A program made the translations under genes and the position numbers. The notes under the pieces were generated by a model. It did no database searches and was not told where the DNA came from. It saw only the letters and a program-made list of their open reading frames with translations. Shown piece by piece: positions 17,696-26,315 of a DNA stretch of 32,358 nt. Positions within the stretch are counted from its first letter, which is position 1. Each line of letters begins with the position of its first letter. The stretch spans positions 1 through 32,358 of the forward strand of contig JAHQVL010000020.1 in NCBI GenBank assembly GCA_019634345.1, given 5' to 3'. Source of the DNA: Rhodothermaceae bacterium (GTDB taxonomy: Bacteria; Bacteroidota; Rhodothermia; Rhodothermales; JAHQVL01).

Positions 17696-17752
17696 GCTAA
17701 ACGTTCAAAGTTCAATGTTTAAAGTTCAACGATTTCGGTTTCGACGTTGAAC
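17696..17752. repeat. heptamer array C (GTTCAAA type)
   Basis: From 17703 six heptamers follow without a break: GTTCAAA, GTTCAAT, then GTTTAAA, GTTCAAC, GATTTCG and GTTTCGA; GCTAAAC (17696-17702) is a possible seventh. The array then turns back: GTTCAACG (17724-17731) pairs perfectly with CGTTGAAC (17745-17752) around a 13-nt loop. Unlike the other elements it begins at a start codon (the HIT ATG is three bases away), in a divergent intergenic region. Confidence 0.7.
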
Positions 17753-17766
17753 CCATGTCTCGAGGG

Positions 17767-17787
17767 CCCGGACCATTGTCTCCGGTC
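17767..17787. repeat. three-heptamer element C2, copy of part of element E
   Basis: CCCGGAC, CATTGTC and TCCGGTC follow each other at 17767-17787. The same three-heptamer composite occurs at 23317-23337 as CCCGGAC, TATTATC, TCCGGAC with three differences, and CATTGTCTCCGG is identical at 17774-17785 and 23303-23314. Its flanks can form a short stem CCGGA/TCCGG. Confidence 0.6.
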
Positions 17788-17870
17788 TCTATGAAACCCA
17801 CCTTATCTATATGTGTAAGGAATATTCATTCATTTCATTAATAACACCGCTGTACCTCGGATTAGTTGCT

Positions 17871-18284
17871 ATGCCCACGGTTTATGTGACTCGAAAAATG
17901 CATTTTAATGCAGCACATCGTCTTCACAATCCTGCAAAATCAGATGAATGGAATCGTTCCACATTTGGTCAATGTAATAACCCAAACTGGCATGGGCACA
18001 ATTATGATCTTGAGGTAACTGTTTCAGGTGAACCGGATCCTGAGACCGGATATGTAATCGATTTAGGTGAACTTAAAAAGGTTATCGAAGAAAAAATTGT
18101 TTCTAAATGTGACCATTCAAACCTCAATCTAGAGGTCGATTTCCTGCAAGGGATCATTCCTTCCACCGAAAATCTTGTCGTTGCATTTTGGAGAGAGTTG
18201 GAACATGCTCTTCCCTCAGGTCGGCTTCATCGTATCCTATTGAAAGAAACGGAGCGAAATATGGCTGAATACTTCGGCGACTGA
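17871..18284 (+). CDS. 6-pyruvoyl-tetrahydropterin synthase / QueD family
   Basis: From ATG 17871 the product is 137 residues; an in-frame ATG at 17811 would add 20 residues (MCKEYSFISLITPLY) not found in the family. Motifs: FNAAHRLHN (zinc His), FGQCNNPNWHGHNY (catalytic Cys and the two zinc His), a DHSNL catalytic Asp/His and STENLVV. The CNNPNxHGHNY form and the GEPDPETGYVIDL segment resemble animal and Bacteroidota PTPS more than E. coli QueD. PTPS converts dihydroneopterin triphosphate to 6-pyruvoyl-tetrahydropterin; QueD makes carboxytetrahydropterin for queuosine. The next genes are GTP cyclohydrolase I and an SDR reductase, which fits tetrahydrobiopterin synthesis better than queuosine, since no queC or queE is adjacent. 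Which product is made cannot be settled from sequence. Confidence 0.85.
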   Translation: MPTVYVTRKMHFNAAHRLHNPAKSDEWNRSTFGQCNNPNWHGHNYDLEVTVSGEPDPETGYVIDLGELKKVIEEKIVSKCDHSNLNLEVDFLQGIIPSTENLVVAFWRELEHALPSGRLHRILLKETERNMAEYFGD

Positions 18285-18327
18285 AATACCTACCTACCTC
18301 CTTTAAGAGTTAAACGATCATAGTAGT

Positions 18328-18975
18328 ATGGGCAAAAAAAGCTCTCAGAGTAAAAAGTCTTCAAATGGAGAATTGCGTTCAGACGAAAGGCTCTATCGCC
18401 GTGAAGACATTTATGACAATGAAACCACCGAGATTATCTCAGGTGCTGTAGATACGATCATCACTAAATTGGGTGAAGATGTTAGCAGGGAAGGCTTGCT
18501 AAAAACACCAGAGCGTGTAGCTAAAGCCTATCAGTTTCTTACACACGGTTATCAACTGGACCCGGATCGAATTCTGAAGTCTGCCCTCTTCGAAGAGGAT
18601 TACAGTGAGATGATTTTGGTTAAGGATATTGAAGTCTACTCCTTGTGCGAGCATCATATGTTGCCGTTCTTCGGAAAGGCTCACGTGGCCTATATCCCAA
18701 ACGGGAAAATAGTCGGCTTGAGTAAAATTCCTCGCATTGTTGATGTGTTTGCGCGCCGCCTACAGGTGCAAGAACGGCTGACGTTGCAAGTTCGCGATGC
18801 GGTTGATCGCGTGCTGAATCCGTTAGGTACCGCTGTAGTTATCGAGGCCAGTCATCTCTGTATGATGATGCGTGGCGCCGAGAAGCAAAATTCTGTCACA
18901 ACGACAAGTGCAATGAGCGGTGAGTTTCATCGGGAAGCGACCCGCTTGGAATTCATGCGACTAGTTGGAGCATAA
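18328..18975 (+). CDS. folE: GTP cyclohydrolase I
   Basis: The 215-residue protein has a short basic leader ([16 protein letters not shown]) and then the FolE core: [40 protein letters not shown] with the zinc Cys and catalytic His, [22 protein letters not shown], and [21 protein letters not shown] with the second zinc Cys. It converts GTP to dihydroneopterin triphosphate, the first step of folate and pterin synthesis, in the cytoplasm. It lies 43 nt after the PTPS gene and five bases before the SDR gene, so the three form a probable operon. Confidence 0.96.
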   Translation: MGKKSSQSKKSSNGELRSDERLYRREDIYDNETTEIISGAVDTIITKLGEDVSREGLLKTPERVAKAYQFLTHGYQLDPDRILKSALFEEDYSEMILVKDIEVYSLCEHHMLPFFGKAHVAYIPNGKIVGLSKIPRIVDVFARRLQVQERLTLQVRDAVDRVLNPLGTAVVIEASHLCMMMRGAEKQNSVTTTSAMSGEFHREATRLEFMRLVGA

Positions 18976-18980
18976 AAACC

Positions 18981-19682
18981 ATGTCAATCATCGTAATTAC
19001 AGGAGCCAGCCAGGGGATTGGCCGAGCACTTGCCGAGGCGTTCTCTAAAGAACATAAATCTCAGATCGTTCTCGTCTCAAGGAATAAGGATAAACTGGAT
19101 GAAGTAGCTTCTGTGTGCAACCAAAACGGAGCGGAAACCCTGGTTTTGCCTTGTGATGTAACCCAAATGTCAGATGTAGCTGTAATGGGTGAGGAGGTGA
19201 AGTCACAATGGGGCGTTCCTGATGTTCTCATAAATAATGCCGGCCTCTTTCAGCCGGGAAGCCTTTTGGAGATGGACGTGATGTCGTTCCAGCAGCAGTT
19301 GGACGTCAATTTGAGCAGCGCGTTTTTCGTTACAAAGGCGTTCCTTGCCGATATGGTAGAGCGGGGGAGCGGGTCTATTTTCTACATGGCATCTGTTGCT
19401 TCTATTCGGGCTTATGCCGGTGGGGCAGCCTATTGTGCCGCCAAGCACGGGTTGCTGGGGCTTGCTCGCTGTGTACGAGAAGAAACAAAGGACAATGGAA
19501 TTAGGGTCACTGCCTTATTGCCTGGAGCCACCTTCACGCCCAGTTGGGACGGGGTTGACCTGCCCGAAGAACGCTTCATGCCGGCTTCAGACATTGCTCA
19601 AGCGGTACTGGATATCCATCATATGACCGATCGAACAGTGGTTGAGGAAATCGTTCTACGCCCTCAACGTGGCGATCTTTGA
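18981..19682 (+). CDS. short-chain dehydrogenase/reductase (sepiapterin-reductase candidate)
   Basis: The 233-residue protein has the classical SDR layout: TGASQGIG cofactor loop at the N-terminus, NNAGL near residue 85, catalytic Ser in MASVASIRAYAGG, and YCAAKHG with the Tyr-x3-Lys pair, then LLPGATFTPSW. The end, EEIVLRPQRGDL, is seen in several bacterial SDRs. It reduces a carbonyl with NAD(P)H. It starts five bases after folE, so it is probably co-translated with the pterin genes. By context it could reduce the side chain of 6-pyruvoyl-tetrahydropterin as sepiapterin reductase does; by sequence alone it could equally be an acyl-carrier or general SDR. Confidence 0.85.
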   Translation: MSIIVITGASQGIGRALAEAFSKEHKSQIVLVSRNKDKLDEVASVCNQNGAETLVLPCDVTQMSDVAVMGEEVKSQWGVPDVLINNAGLFQPGSLLEMDVMSFQQQLDVNLSSAFFVTKAFLADMVERGSGSIFYMASVASIRAYAGGAAYCAAKHGLLGLARCVREETKDNGIRVTALLPGATFTPSWDGVDLPEERFMPASDIAQAVLDIHHMTDRTVVEEIVLRPQRGDL

Positions 19683-19691
19683 CGGGTATTT

Positions 19692-19904
19692 TTAATTGTT
19701 ATCGCCTACGACGTCGAATCCAATATCCTCGATAGCTTCGACCAGGCTGCCGCGTTGTATCTGAGCAGGATCGTACTGCACCTTCGCTGTTCCAATTTCA
19801 ACGGATTCCACAACAACGCCTTCTTGGGATGTCAATGCATTCTTGACGGACATGACGCAGTGATTGCAACTCATGCCTTCTATGTTAATCGTTTCTGATT
19901 GCAT
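19692..19904 (-). CDS. copZ: copper chaperone, heavy-metal-associated domain (CopZ-like)
   Basis: The 70-residue protein is a single HMA domain with the metal site GMSCNHC and the typical end LVEAIEDIGFDV. It binds Cu(I) in the cytoplasm and hands it to a P-type ATPase. The ATPase gene lies 28 nt upstream on the same strand, so the two form a copA-copZ unit. Its stop is nine bases from that of the convergent SDR gene, with no terminator visible between them. Confidence 0.93.
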   Translation of the reverse strand: MQSETINIEGMSCNHCVMSVKNALTSQEGVVVESVEIGTAKVQYDPAQIQRGSLVEAIEDIGFDVVGDNN

Positions 19905-19932
19905 AGTGTATATATAGTCTAAACGGTGATAG

Positions 19933-22230
19933 TTATTTATTGAGCAATCGCTTCGGATGCCAGCTCCTCAATCTCAAACTGTTCATAACCACAGAAACAC
20001 TCGAGAGCGCCATAGCTGCCGATGCGATCATCGGGTTTAGGGTGATACCCCATATGGGGTATAGGATGCCAGCTGCTATGGGAATACCAATAATGTTATA
20101 GATGAAAGCAAAAAACAGGTTCTCTTTGATCGTTCTCATGGTACGCCTGGACACGGATATAGAATCTGTCACGGTTCGCAAATCATCCCGTATCAAGGTG
20201 ATATCGCTAGCTTGAATAGCCACATCAGTGCCGGCTCCAATGGCAATGCCTATATCAGATGCAGCAAGGGCAGGGGCATCGTTGATGCCGTCTCCAACCA
20301 TGGCAACTACGTTTCCTTCCTGTTTTAAGGATTCGACTACAGAGGCTTTGTCCTTTGGACGCACATCGGCAACAACATGGTCGATGCCTACTTGGGCAGC
20401 GATATGTTGTGCAGTTTGTTGCTGATCTCCAGTTAGCATCGTTACTTGAATGCCTTGCTGGGTGAGCAAGGCGACTGCCTCTTGTGAATGGACACGTGGA
20501 ATGTCACTGACCGCAATAATTCCCGCTAAAGAATCTTCTACGGCTACATAAATTTCTGTACTGCCTGCGTCTTGAATGCTTTGTTGCTTTGCTAAAAAAT
20601 CGGGATGCTCATCAAGAGAAAGGGGTATCTCGTTTAGCTCCATGATGGCGCGGTTACCCATGAGAATTTCTTTTGCGTCCGCTACGGCCTGGAGCCCATA
20701 TCCCGTCATACTTGAGAAGGACGTAACCGGCGATAGATCAATCGCTCGGGAAGCAGCAGCTTGAACAATAGCTTTTCCAATGGGATGTTCTGATCGTTGC
20801 TCCGCGGAAGCAGCGATGTGAAGCAGTTCGGCTTCAGTAAAATGACTCGTCGGGATTATAGCAGTGACTTTGGGCTTTCCTACCGTAAGCGTGCCCGTTT
20901 TGTCGAGGACGACGCGCGTGATACGATGCAATCGTTCCAGAGCATCGCCACCTTTAATAAGAATGCCAAGCTCCGCCGCTTTGCCTGTAGCCACCATGAT
21001 AGCCGTGGGGGTAGCCAGCCCAAGGGCACAGGGGCACGCAATGATAAGTACCGAAACAAGGGCCAGGAGAGCAAACGTGAACGAGTCTGTGGGAGCTACA
21101 AACAGCCAGATAAAGAAGGTTGCTAGTGCGATAACAAGAACAATAGGTACAAAGACACCGGCTACCCGATCTGCAAGCTTCTGAATAGGCGCTTTGCGTC
21201 CTTGTGCGTCCTCCACCAGACGAATGATTTGTTGTAGTGTCGTATCCTGGCCTGTTCGGGTAATTCGAAAAATGAAGGACCCTGTTCGGTTTATAGTGCC
21301 TCCGGCCACACTATCGCCTTCCTTTTTGTCAACGGGCAAAGGCTCTCCGGTAAGCATGCTTTCATCGACCGAGGAGTTGCCTTCGGTAACTTCGCCATCA
21401 ATAGCTATTTGCTCTCCAGGCTTGACAAGGATCAAGTCTCCAATAGAGAGCGCTTCAATTGGGGTAGCTTCCTCTTTGAAAGGTGCTTTTGGCGTTGAGG
21501 AAGCTACCAGGCGTGTAGCTTTTTTGGGCTGAAGGGCAATCAAGGCTGTTAACGCGTCACCTGTCTTTTTCTTAGCCCGCGCTTCTAATAAGCGCCCCAT
21601 GAGGAGGAGGGTAATGATAACCGCAGCAGCCTCAAAGTATACCCCAGGCATGCCGCCGCCCGGCTGTTGGAAGTAGGAAGGGACGATGGTTACTGCAGTG
21701 CTATAGACGTAAGCGGTGCCCACTCCCAGAGCGATAAGCGTATTCATGTCTGCTGCTCCATGCTTGAGCAGTTTGACGGCGCCTTTGAAGAATGGAGCCC
21801 CGGAGAAGAGTACGACGGGAGTGGTGAGCCCAAAAAGAACCCAGTGTACACCATGGAAATCGAGTGCTCCATGGGCCATGGAAATAATAAATACAGGCAG
21901 GGTAAGAATCGCTGCAAATAGAAATCTTCGGAACAGGGTGGAGTATACATCGTCGGATGGGAGGTCCTGTTCTTGGGATGGATTGGGTACAGAAAACCCT
22001 GTTTTCTCGATGGATGAGATCAACCCTTCGATGCTAATCTGATCGGGGTTGTACCTGATCGAAGCTTTGTGGTTAGCCAGGTTAACCGACGCAGTATTCA
22101 CTCCGTCACGCTTCATCAATTGCTTTTCTATACGTACGGCACAAGCAGCGCACTCCATGCCCTCAACGAGAAAGGAGATGTCTTTCAGCTTTTTGTTAGT
22201 ATGTGCTTTCAGAGCTTTGGTGGATTCCAT
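19933..22230 (-). CDS. copA: Cu(I)-exporting P1B-type ATPase
   Basis: Taken from the ATG at 22230 the protein is 765 residues ([10 protein letters not shown]). A longer frame to 22341 adds 37 residues that do not look like CopA and would cover the promoter region. One N-terminal HMA domain has GMECAACAV. Membrane helices follow, then [10 protein letters not shown] (actuator), [13 protein letters not shown] with the transport [14 protein letters not shown] with the phosphorylated Asp, SEHPIGKAI (nucleotide-binding His-Pro) and [19 protein letters not shown]. The CPC and HP motifs place it in the copper-exporting subgroup. It pumps Cu(I) from the cytoplasm. The copper chaperone gene follows 28 nt downstream, and divergent mscS lies upstream. 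Confidence 0.93.
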   Translation of the reverse strand: MESTKALKAHTNKKLKDISFLVEGMECAACAVRIEKQLMKRDGVNTASVNLANHKASIRYNPDQISIEGLISSIEKTGFSVPNPSQEQDLPSDDVYSTLFRRFLFAAILTLPVFIISMAHGALDFHGVHWVLFGLTTPVVLFSGAPFFKGAVKLLKHGAADMNTLIALGVGTAYVYSTAVTIVPSYFQQPGGGMPGVYFEAAAVIITLLLMGRLLEARAKKKTGDALTALIALQPKKATRLVASSTPKAPFKEEATPIEALSIGDLILVKPGEQIAIDGEVTEGNSSVDESMLTGEPLPVDKKEGDSVAGGTINRTGSFIFRITRTGQDTTLQQIIRLVEDAQGRKAPIQKLADRVAGVFVPIVLVIALATFFIWLFVAPTDSFTFALLALVSVLIIACPCALGLATPTAIMVATGKAAELGILIKGGDALERLHRITRVVLDKTGTLTVGKPKVTAIIPTSHFTEAELLHIAASAEQRSEHPIGKAIVQAAASRAIDLSPVTSFSSMTGYGLQAVADAKEILMGNRAIMELNEIPLSLDEHPDFLAKQQSIQDAGSTEIYVAVEDSLAGIIAVSDIPRVHSQEAVALLTQQGIQVTMLTGDQQQTAQHIAAQVGIDHVVADVRPKDKASVVESLKQEGNVVAMVGDGINDAPALAASDIGIAIGAGTDVAIQASDITLIRDDLRTVTDSISVSRRTMRTIKENLFFAFIYNIIGIPIAAGILYPIWGITLNPMIASAAMALSSVSVVMNSLRLRSWHPKRLLNK

Positions 22231-22285
22231 GATGGACCTGGTCGCATATCCATGTATGATCCGTAACGCCATGAAGTAGCTGAGG

Positions 22286-22308
22286 TTCGCAGTGTCGCAT
22301 TTTGCGAA
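22286..22308. promoter_or_regulatory. inverted repeat TTCGCA/TGCGAA upstream of copA
   Basis: TTCGCA (22286-22291) and TGCGAA (22303-22308) are exact reverse complements with 11 bp between. It sits 55-80 bp upstream of the preferred copA start in the divergent copA-mscS region and may be an operator; no regulator gene is nearby. Confidence 0.3.
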
Positions 22309-22327
22309 TAAGCAACCAATGAAATAT

Positions 22328-22342
22328 GTTGCAATATGCAAC
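22328..22342. promoter_or_regulatory. palindrome GTTGCA-N3-TGCAAC in the copA-mscS divergent region
   Basis: Two perfect 6-bp half sites separated by ATA. The size and position suit a dimeric repressor or activator site controlling copA (start 98 bp away) or mscS. It does not match the CueR or CopY consensus as I know them. Confidence 0.4.
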
Positions 22343-22464
22343 GAATCATTGGGAAAATAGCTTTTTTATACCGAATTTAAGGGTTGGCACAATATGGGTG
22401 TGTCGATCACTCGTAAGCCATTTAGGCTCCCTTTTCAAAACCTACCAAATGACAAACACAGATT

Positions 22465-23280
22465 ATGGACTTTTTAGATGTAGAGAATTTACCGCCTTGG
22501 CTTGTAGAATGGGTGGTTCCTGGTATAGTTGCGCTTGTAATGTTGATCGTAGCCTTCATTGTAGCAGGTTGGGTCAAACGGCTTACATTTAAAGCTCTTA
22601 CAAAAGCCAATGTCGAAATGACATTGACTAAGTTTTTTGCCAACTTTGCTCGCTATGTAGTGCTGATTGTAGCTGTTGTAGCAATCCTTGGCAGATTCGG
22701 CATTGAAACAGCGAGTTTTGCAGCGATCTTGGCGGCCGCAGGTTTTGCAATTGGCCTGGCCTTTCAAGGTACGCTTTCGAATTTCTCAGCTGGCGTTATG
22801 CTACTCGTTTTTCGTCCATTTAAAGTGGGCGACCTCGTTCAGGTAAATGGCATTACGGGTGTGATTGAAGAAATTGAGCTGTTTACTACTCAGATGAACA
22901 CCCCGGATAATCGACGTATGATCGTCCCCAACGGATCCGTGTTTGGCTCTTCGATTGAGAATATGACATTCCATGAAAAGCGCCGGGTAGATGTAGCTGT
23001 AGGTACGGATTATAGCGCAGACCTGAAAAGAACACGCGCTGTATTGGTGGCTGCAGCAGAGTCTGTAGAAGGACGTCTAAAGGACGAGCCTTGCGAAGCA
23101 TATTTGGTTGGCTTGGGCGGATCTTCCATCGATTGGGAAGCTCGCTTATGGTGCAATTCAGCTGATTATCTTGCAATGAAAGATGCACTAACAGAGGCTG
23201 TCAAGAACAAACTCGACGAAGCCGGCATTGGCATCCCATACCCTCAAATGGATGTCCATATGGATCAACTCGGGTCTTAA
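22465..23280 (+). CDS. mscS: small-conductance mechanosensitive channel (MscS family)
   Basis: The 271-residue protein has about three membrane helices (VVPGIVALVMLIVAFIVAGW, then YVVLIVAVVAIL and the pore helix FAAILAAAGFAIGLAFQGTLSNFSAGVMLL), followed by the MscS beta-domain FRPFKVGDLVQVNGITGVIEEI and VPNGSV with a cytoplasmic alpha-beta domain. The Gly/Ala pattern of the pore helix is intact. It opens on membrane tension to release solutes after osmotic downshock. Length is close to E. coli MscS (286). It is divergent from copA. A near-perfect heptamer hairpin starts directly after the stop codon. Confidence 0.94.
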   Translation: MDFLDVENLPPWLVEWVVPGIVALVMLIVAFIVAGWVKRLTFKALTKANVEMTLTKFFANFARYVVLIVAVVAILGRFGIETASFAAILAAAGFAIGLAFQGTLSNFSAGVMLLVFRPFKVGDLVQVNGITGVIEEIELFTTQMNTPDNRRMIVPNGSVFGSSIENMTFHEKRRVDVAVGTDYSADLKRTRAVLVAAAESVEGRLKDEPCEAYLVGLGGSSIDWEARLWCNSADYLAMKDALTEAVKNKLDEAGIGIPYPQMDVHMDQLGS

Positions 23281-23344
23281 GTCTGAAGTCCGGAGTCCGG
23301 AGCATTGTCTCCGGACCCCGGACTATTATCTCCGGACCCCGGAC
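23281..23344. repeat. heptamer hairpin element E (GTCCGGA type)
   Basis: Starting immediately after the mscS stop are GTCTGAA and two GTCCGGA heptamers. AGTCCGGAGTCCGGAG (23287-23302) pairs with CTCCGGACCCCGGACT (23309-23324) with one A-C mismatch around a six-base loop CATTGT. The right arm is then repeated exactly at 23330-23345 after a five-base spacer. The structure is GC-rich with no T-tract after it. Part of it recurs at 17767-17787. Confidence 0.85.
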
Positions 23345-23463
23345 TCAAAGATTGGTACAATATCTGTAAGAACTAAAATAACCCCGTTGTTGGAAGCCAA
23401 AACAAAGCTCAAAATGATATTAAAACCTTGAGCGCACAAGCTTAAATTATGGAGTTATAGTAA

Positions 23464-23670
23464 ATGATTTATCTCACTGGTCAACTGTTAGCTTTTCTCA
23501 TTGTAACCGCGTCTGTGGGGTTTATTCTTGGCTGGTTACTTAGAGGTGCTATATTGCCCATCTCAGCAGCAAACAACGTTGACATATTCTACCCATCTGA
23601 ACGACCGGTTGAAAAACCAAGTTATCTGATTTCAGGTATCGCCTCTGAAAAAGGCCCGCAGGTAGACTAG
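23464..23670 (+). CDS. small single-span membrane protein, unknown
   Basis: The 68-residue product has one N-terminal membrane helix (LLAFLIVTASVGFILGWLL) and a polar tail of about 40 residues (NNVDIFYPSERPVEKPSY). A ribosome site GGAG (23451-23454) nine bases before the ATG supports it as a real gene. I recognise no family. It follows mscS after element E and about 120 bp. Its stop codon shares the four bases CTAG (23667-23670) with the stop of the convergent response regulator. It might be a small membrane accessory protein; no function is claimed. Confidence 0.6.
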   Translation: MIYLTGQLLAFLIVTASVGFILGWLLRGAILPISAANNVDIFYPSERPVEKPSYLISGIASEKGPQVD

Positions 23671-25118
23671 AACGAATGCCCTTCCTTTTTGTACTTCTCT
23701 AGTAGTCTGTATACAGTAGATCGTGTAATGCCCAATCGAATAGAGGTCTGGTCTACGTTTCCTTCGCACACCGTATAAGCTTGAATGACAGCTGTGCGCT
23801 TGATGTCCTCTAAAGAGCAGATGTCTTCAGGATGTTGAGGCAACAAGGTAACCCCATCTACTGGTTCTGCGTTTAGTGCCATATCTACTGACGGCTCTAC
23901 ACTGCTGAGGCCATTTGTTGTTTTCTTCGAAGACGTGTTGAGTGCTGTAAGCTCCAGCATCAGGTCTTCGGGGATGAGTTCTTCGCTGTCAGAGATAAGC
24001 AGCGCCCGCTCAACAGCATTTTTTAATTGACGTACGTTCCCCGGCCAGTCGTATTCCAGAATGAGTTGCCTGGTTGCTGCTGAGAACGCTTTCGGTTTTA
24101 CGTCTTGGTGGCGCTTTAAAAAATCTTCTCTAAAAAACTTTGCTAGCAGCAACGCGTCCTGGTCTCTTTCCCGGAGAGGGGGGAGTTGGATGGGGAATTG
24201 AAACAGGCGATAATATAAATCTTCCCTAAACTTGCTCTCCTCAATCAATGTAGGGATATCTCGGTTAGTTGCACATATTACCCGAACATCAACACGGATG
24301 GTTTCTGAACTTCCGACCCTCTGTACTTCATGATTTTGAAGCACGCGAAGCAGTTTGGCCTGAAGATCCAGGTTTAGTTCACCCACTTCATCTAGAAAGA
24401 TCGTTCCTCGGTTTGCTTGTTCGAACTTCCCGGTTTTTCGAGCATGTGCCCCCGTAAACGAACCTTTCTCGTGGCCAAAGAACTCGCTTTCCATCAGGTC
24501 GCGCGGAATGGCTGCGCAGTTGACGAGAATAAAAGGTTCGCGCCGCCGCGGCGAGTTATAGTGAATGGAATGAGCAACCAGCTCCTTGCCTGTTCCACTT
24601 TCTCCGACTACAGCGACCGATAAATCTCCGATGAGGGTTTTTTTGATGAGGCGGAGGACTTTGCCCATGCCGGCGCTCTCGCCAATCATACCTGGAATCC
24701 CATGGGGGACCCGCAATTGCTCGCGGAGGAGTTCAACCTCGGTCGATAGTTTTTTACGCTCTATGAATTGCTCAACGAGCCGGCGAATTTTTACTGTGTC
24801 ATCATGCCCTTTCGTGATATAATCATAGGCTCCCAGTTTCAAGGCCTCCAGCGCAACACCGACAACGGTTTGAGATGAAATCACAATCACAGTTAACTCA
24901 GGGTTGTTTATTTTCAACTGCCGGAGTGTTTCCAGGCCTCCCTGGCCGGGCATGACGAGGTCTAGCAGGATGAGGTCAGGTTCGCGATTGAGGCTGTCAT
25001 ACGCATGTTCTCCTCTAGAGAACACCTGGATGTCCGTATCTTCGAGCTTGCGTAGCTGAAATTGGAGCAGTGCGCTGTATTCCGGGTCGTCGTCTACTAT
25101 GAACAGGCGAAATGGCAT
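23667..25118 (-). CDS. sigma-54-dependent response regulator, NtrC family
   Basis: The 483-residue protein has a receiver domain (acidic cluster VDDD at 8-11, phospho-acceptor Asp53 in LILLDLVMP, Lys in YDYITKG), an AAA+ sigma-54 interaction domain with Walker A GESGTGKE, the sigma-54 contact loop in the form GSFTGA rather than the usual GAFTGA, GTIFLDEVGEL (Walker B) and the arginine-rich REDLYYRL segment, and a C-terminal Fis-type helix-turn-helix (NVDQTSIRLGITRSTVYRLLEKY). It activates sigma-54 promoters after phosphorylation. Its start is 26 nt after the histidine kinase gene, which is the likely cognate partner; a small GTPase gene heads the set. The Ser in the contact loop also occurs naturally in some family members. 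Confidence 0.94.
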   Translation of the reverse strand: MPFRLFIVDDDPEYSALLQFQLRKLEDTDIQVFSRGEHAYDSLNREPDLILLDLVMPGQGGLETLRQLKINNPELTVIVISSQTVVGVALEALKLGAYDYITKGHDDTVKIRRLVEQFIERKKLSTEVELLREQLRVPHGIPGMIGESAGMGKVLRLIKKTLIGDLSVAVVGESGTGKELVAHSIHYNSPRRREPFILVNCAAIPRDLMESEFFGHEKGSFTGAHARKTGKFEQANRGTIFLDEVGELNLDLQAKLLRVLQNHEVQRVGSSETIRVDVRVICATNRDIPTLIEESKFREDLYYRLFQFPIQLPPLRERDQDALLLAKFFREDFLKRHQDVKPKAFSAATRQLILEYDWPGNVRQLKNAVERALLISDSEELIPEDLMLELTALNTSSKKTTNGLSSVEPSVDMALNAEPVDGVTLLPQHPEDICSLEDIKRTAVIQAYTVCEGNVDQTSIRLGITRSTVYRLLEKYKKEGHSF

Positions 25119-25144
25119 GTGGGGTCAAGTTAAGTTAAGTGTGA

Positions 25145-26269
25145 TTATTCCGATGCAGGTGGGTTCTTGATGGGCTTTGGAAGGCGGAACCAGAAACAGG
25201 CACCTCCAGATGCAGAAGGTCGATACCCGATTATGCCGCCCCAGCCTTCAACGGTGATGCGGCAAAAATACAATCCAAGGCCGGCTTGTCCGATAGAATC
25301 GTTTCCCTGGCTGAAGCGATCAAAGAGATGATCCACCAAATCCTCAGGAACGCCTGTTCCTTCGTCTTCCACGGATGCTTCGATGTACTTGCCCTCTTCT
25401 CGTAGTGACATTGTGATTTTTCGCCCTTTTGGGGTGTGCCGAATGGCATTGGCAACCAGGTTGAACAACACACGCTCCAGGCGTTCCGTTTCTCCCACTA
25501 CCTTGACGGGGTCCTTCGACCTGTCAGAGTCTACCTTGATATGGACATCGCGTAAGGATGCAGTGGCCGATAGGGACTCTGCAACTTCATGCATACACGC
25601 GTTTATATCGGGAGCGATGTCTTCTCCAATGAGGGTAGGGACAAGAGGTTTTACTTCGTTTGCAAACGTAGAGAGAATACTACGTATAAGCTTTTGCATT
25701 TTGGTTGCTTGCCGGATACCCAACTGAACCAATTCATTCCCGTCCTCAGGCTCTACAAGTTCTTCCGATAACAATAGATCAAGGGACCCCTTAATACCCG
25801 ATAGTGGGTTTGAAAGATCGTGCACGATGCAGTGTAATAATACTTCTCGCTTGTTAATCTCTTCTACGAGTTGCTCATTCTCAAGACGCTGTTCCCTTGC
25901 GTGCTGGTAGATAGGCCAGGCTTCCTGGTGAAAAGGGACCTTGAGGAGGAGGAGAGGTCGCTCTTGCACGAAAAGGGCAGTGGCCTGTAGCAGTTGTTCT
26001 TTCCCGTCAGGCAATACCTCGGTCCAAACCCCGGACGTAATTTGCTCCAGGGTTGGTTGATTCCAAAATGACGCATGCCGCTCAAGAAAATCATCCAAGA
26101 AAAGAAAGATGTCCTCTAAAAAGAGGGCTTCATGGTGTACGGTTGTTTCCGGTATGAGCGTACTAAGCCATTCAGGCATTTCGCTCACCATGTTGAAAGA
26201 GCCTTGAGGGGTACGCTCTAAAACGGCAATGTCGAGGTCGGATACTAATCGAGCGAGTATACTAGACAT
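25145..26269 (-). CDS. cytoplasmic sensor histidine kinase
   Basis: The 374-residue protein has no signal peptide or membrane helix. The first 125 residues form a sensor region of PAS-like composition that I cannot assign (it includes LFLEDIFLFLDDFLERH). A helix (AREQRLENEQLVEEINKREVLL) leads to the dimerisation domain with phospho-acceptor His150 in IVHDLSNPLSGIKG, and an ATPase domain with LFNLVANAIRHTPKG (N box), EDEGTGVPEDLVDHLFDRFSQG (G1/F) and GLGLYFCRITVEGWGG (G2). It phosphorylates the adjacent NtrC-type regulator by inference. The upstream small GTPase gene is 46 nt away, so the cytoplasmic sensor region may read the GTPase state; that is inference. Confidence 0.92.
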   Translation of the reverse strand: MSSILARLVSDLDIAVLERTPQGSFNMVSEMPEWLSTLIPETTVHHEALFLEDIFLFLDDFLERHASFWNQPTLEQITSGVWTEVLPDGKEQLLQATALFVQERPLLLLKVPFHQEAWPIYQHAREQRLENEQLVEEINKREVLLHCIVHDLSNPLSGIKGSLDLLLSEELVEPEDGNELVQLGIRQATKMQKLIRSILSTFANEVKPLVPTLIGEDIAPDINACMHEVAESLSATASLRDVHIKVDSDRSKDPVKVVGETERLERVLFNLVANAIRHTPKGRKITMSLREEGKYIEASVEDEGTGVPEDLVDHLFDRFSQGNDSIGQAGLGLYFCRITVEGWGGIIGYRPSASGGACFWFRLPKPIKNPPASE

Positions 26270-26315
26270 AAATGTGATCGTCGAATGTTCCAGGGGAGAC
26301 GCCTTGTAGGTGAGA

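Noticed and set aside
22231..22341. N-terminal 37-residue extension of CopA
   Set aside because: The extra residues do not look like a CopA start and would cover the divergent promoter region and inverted repeats.
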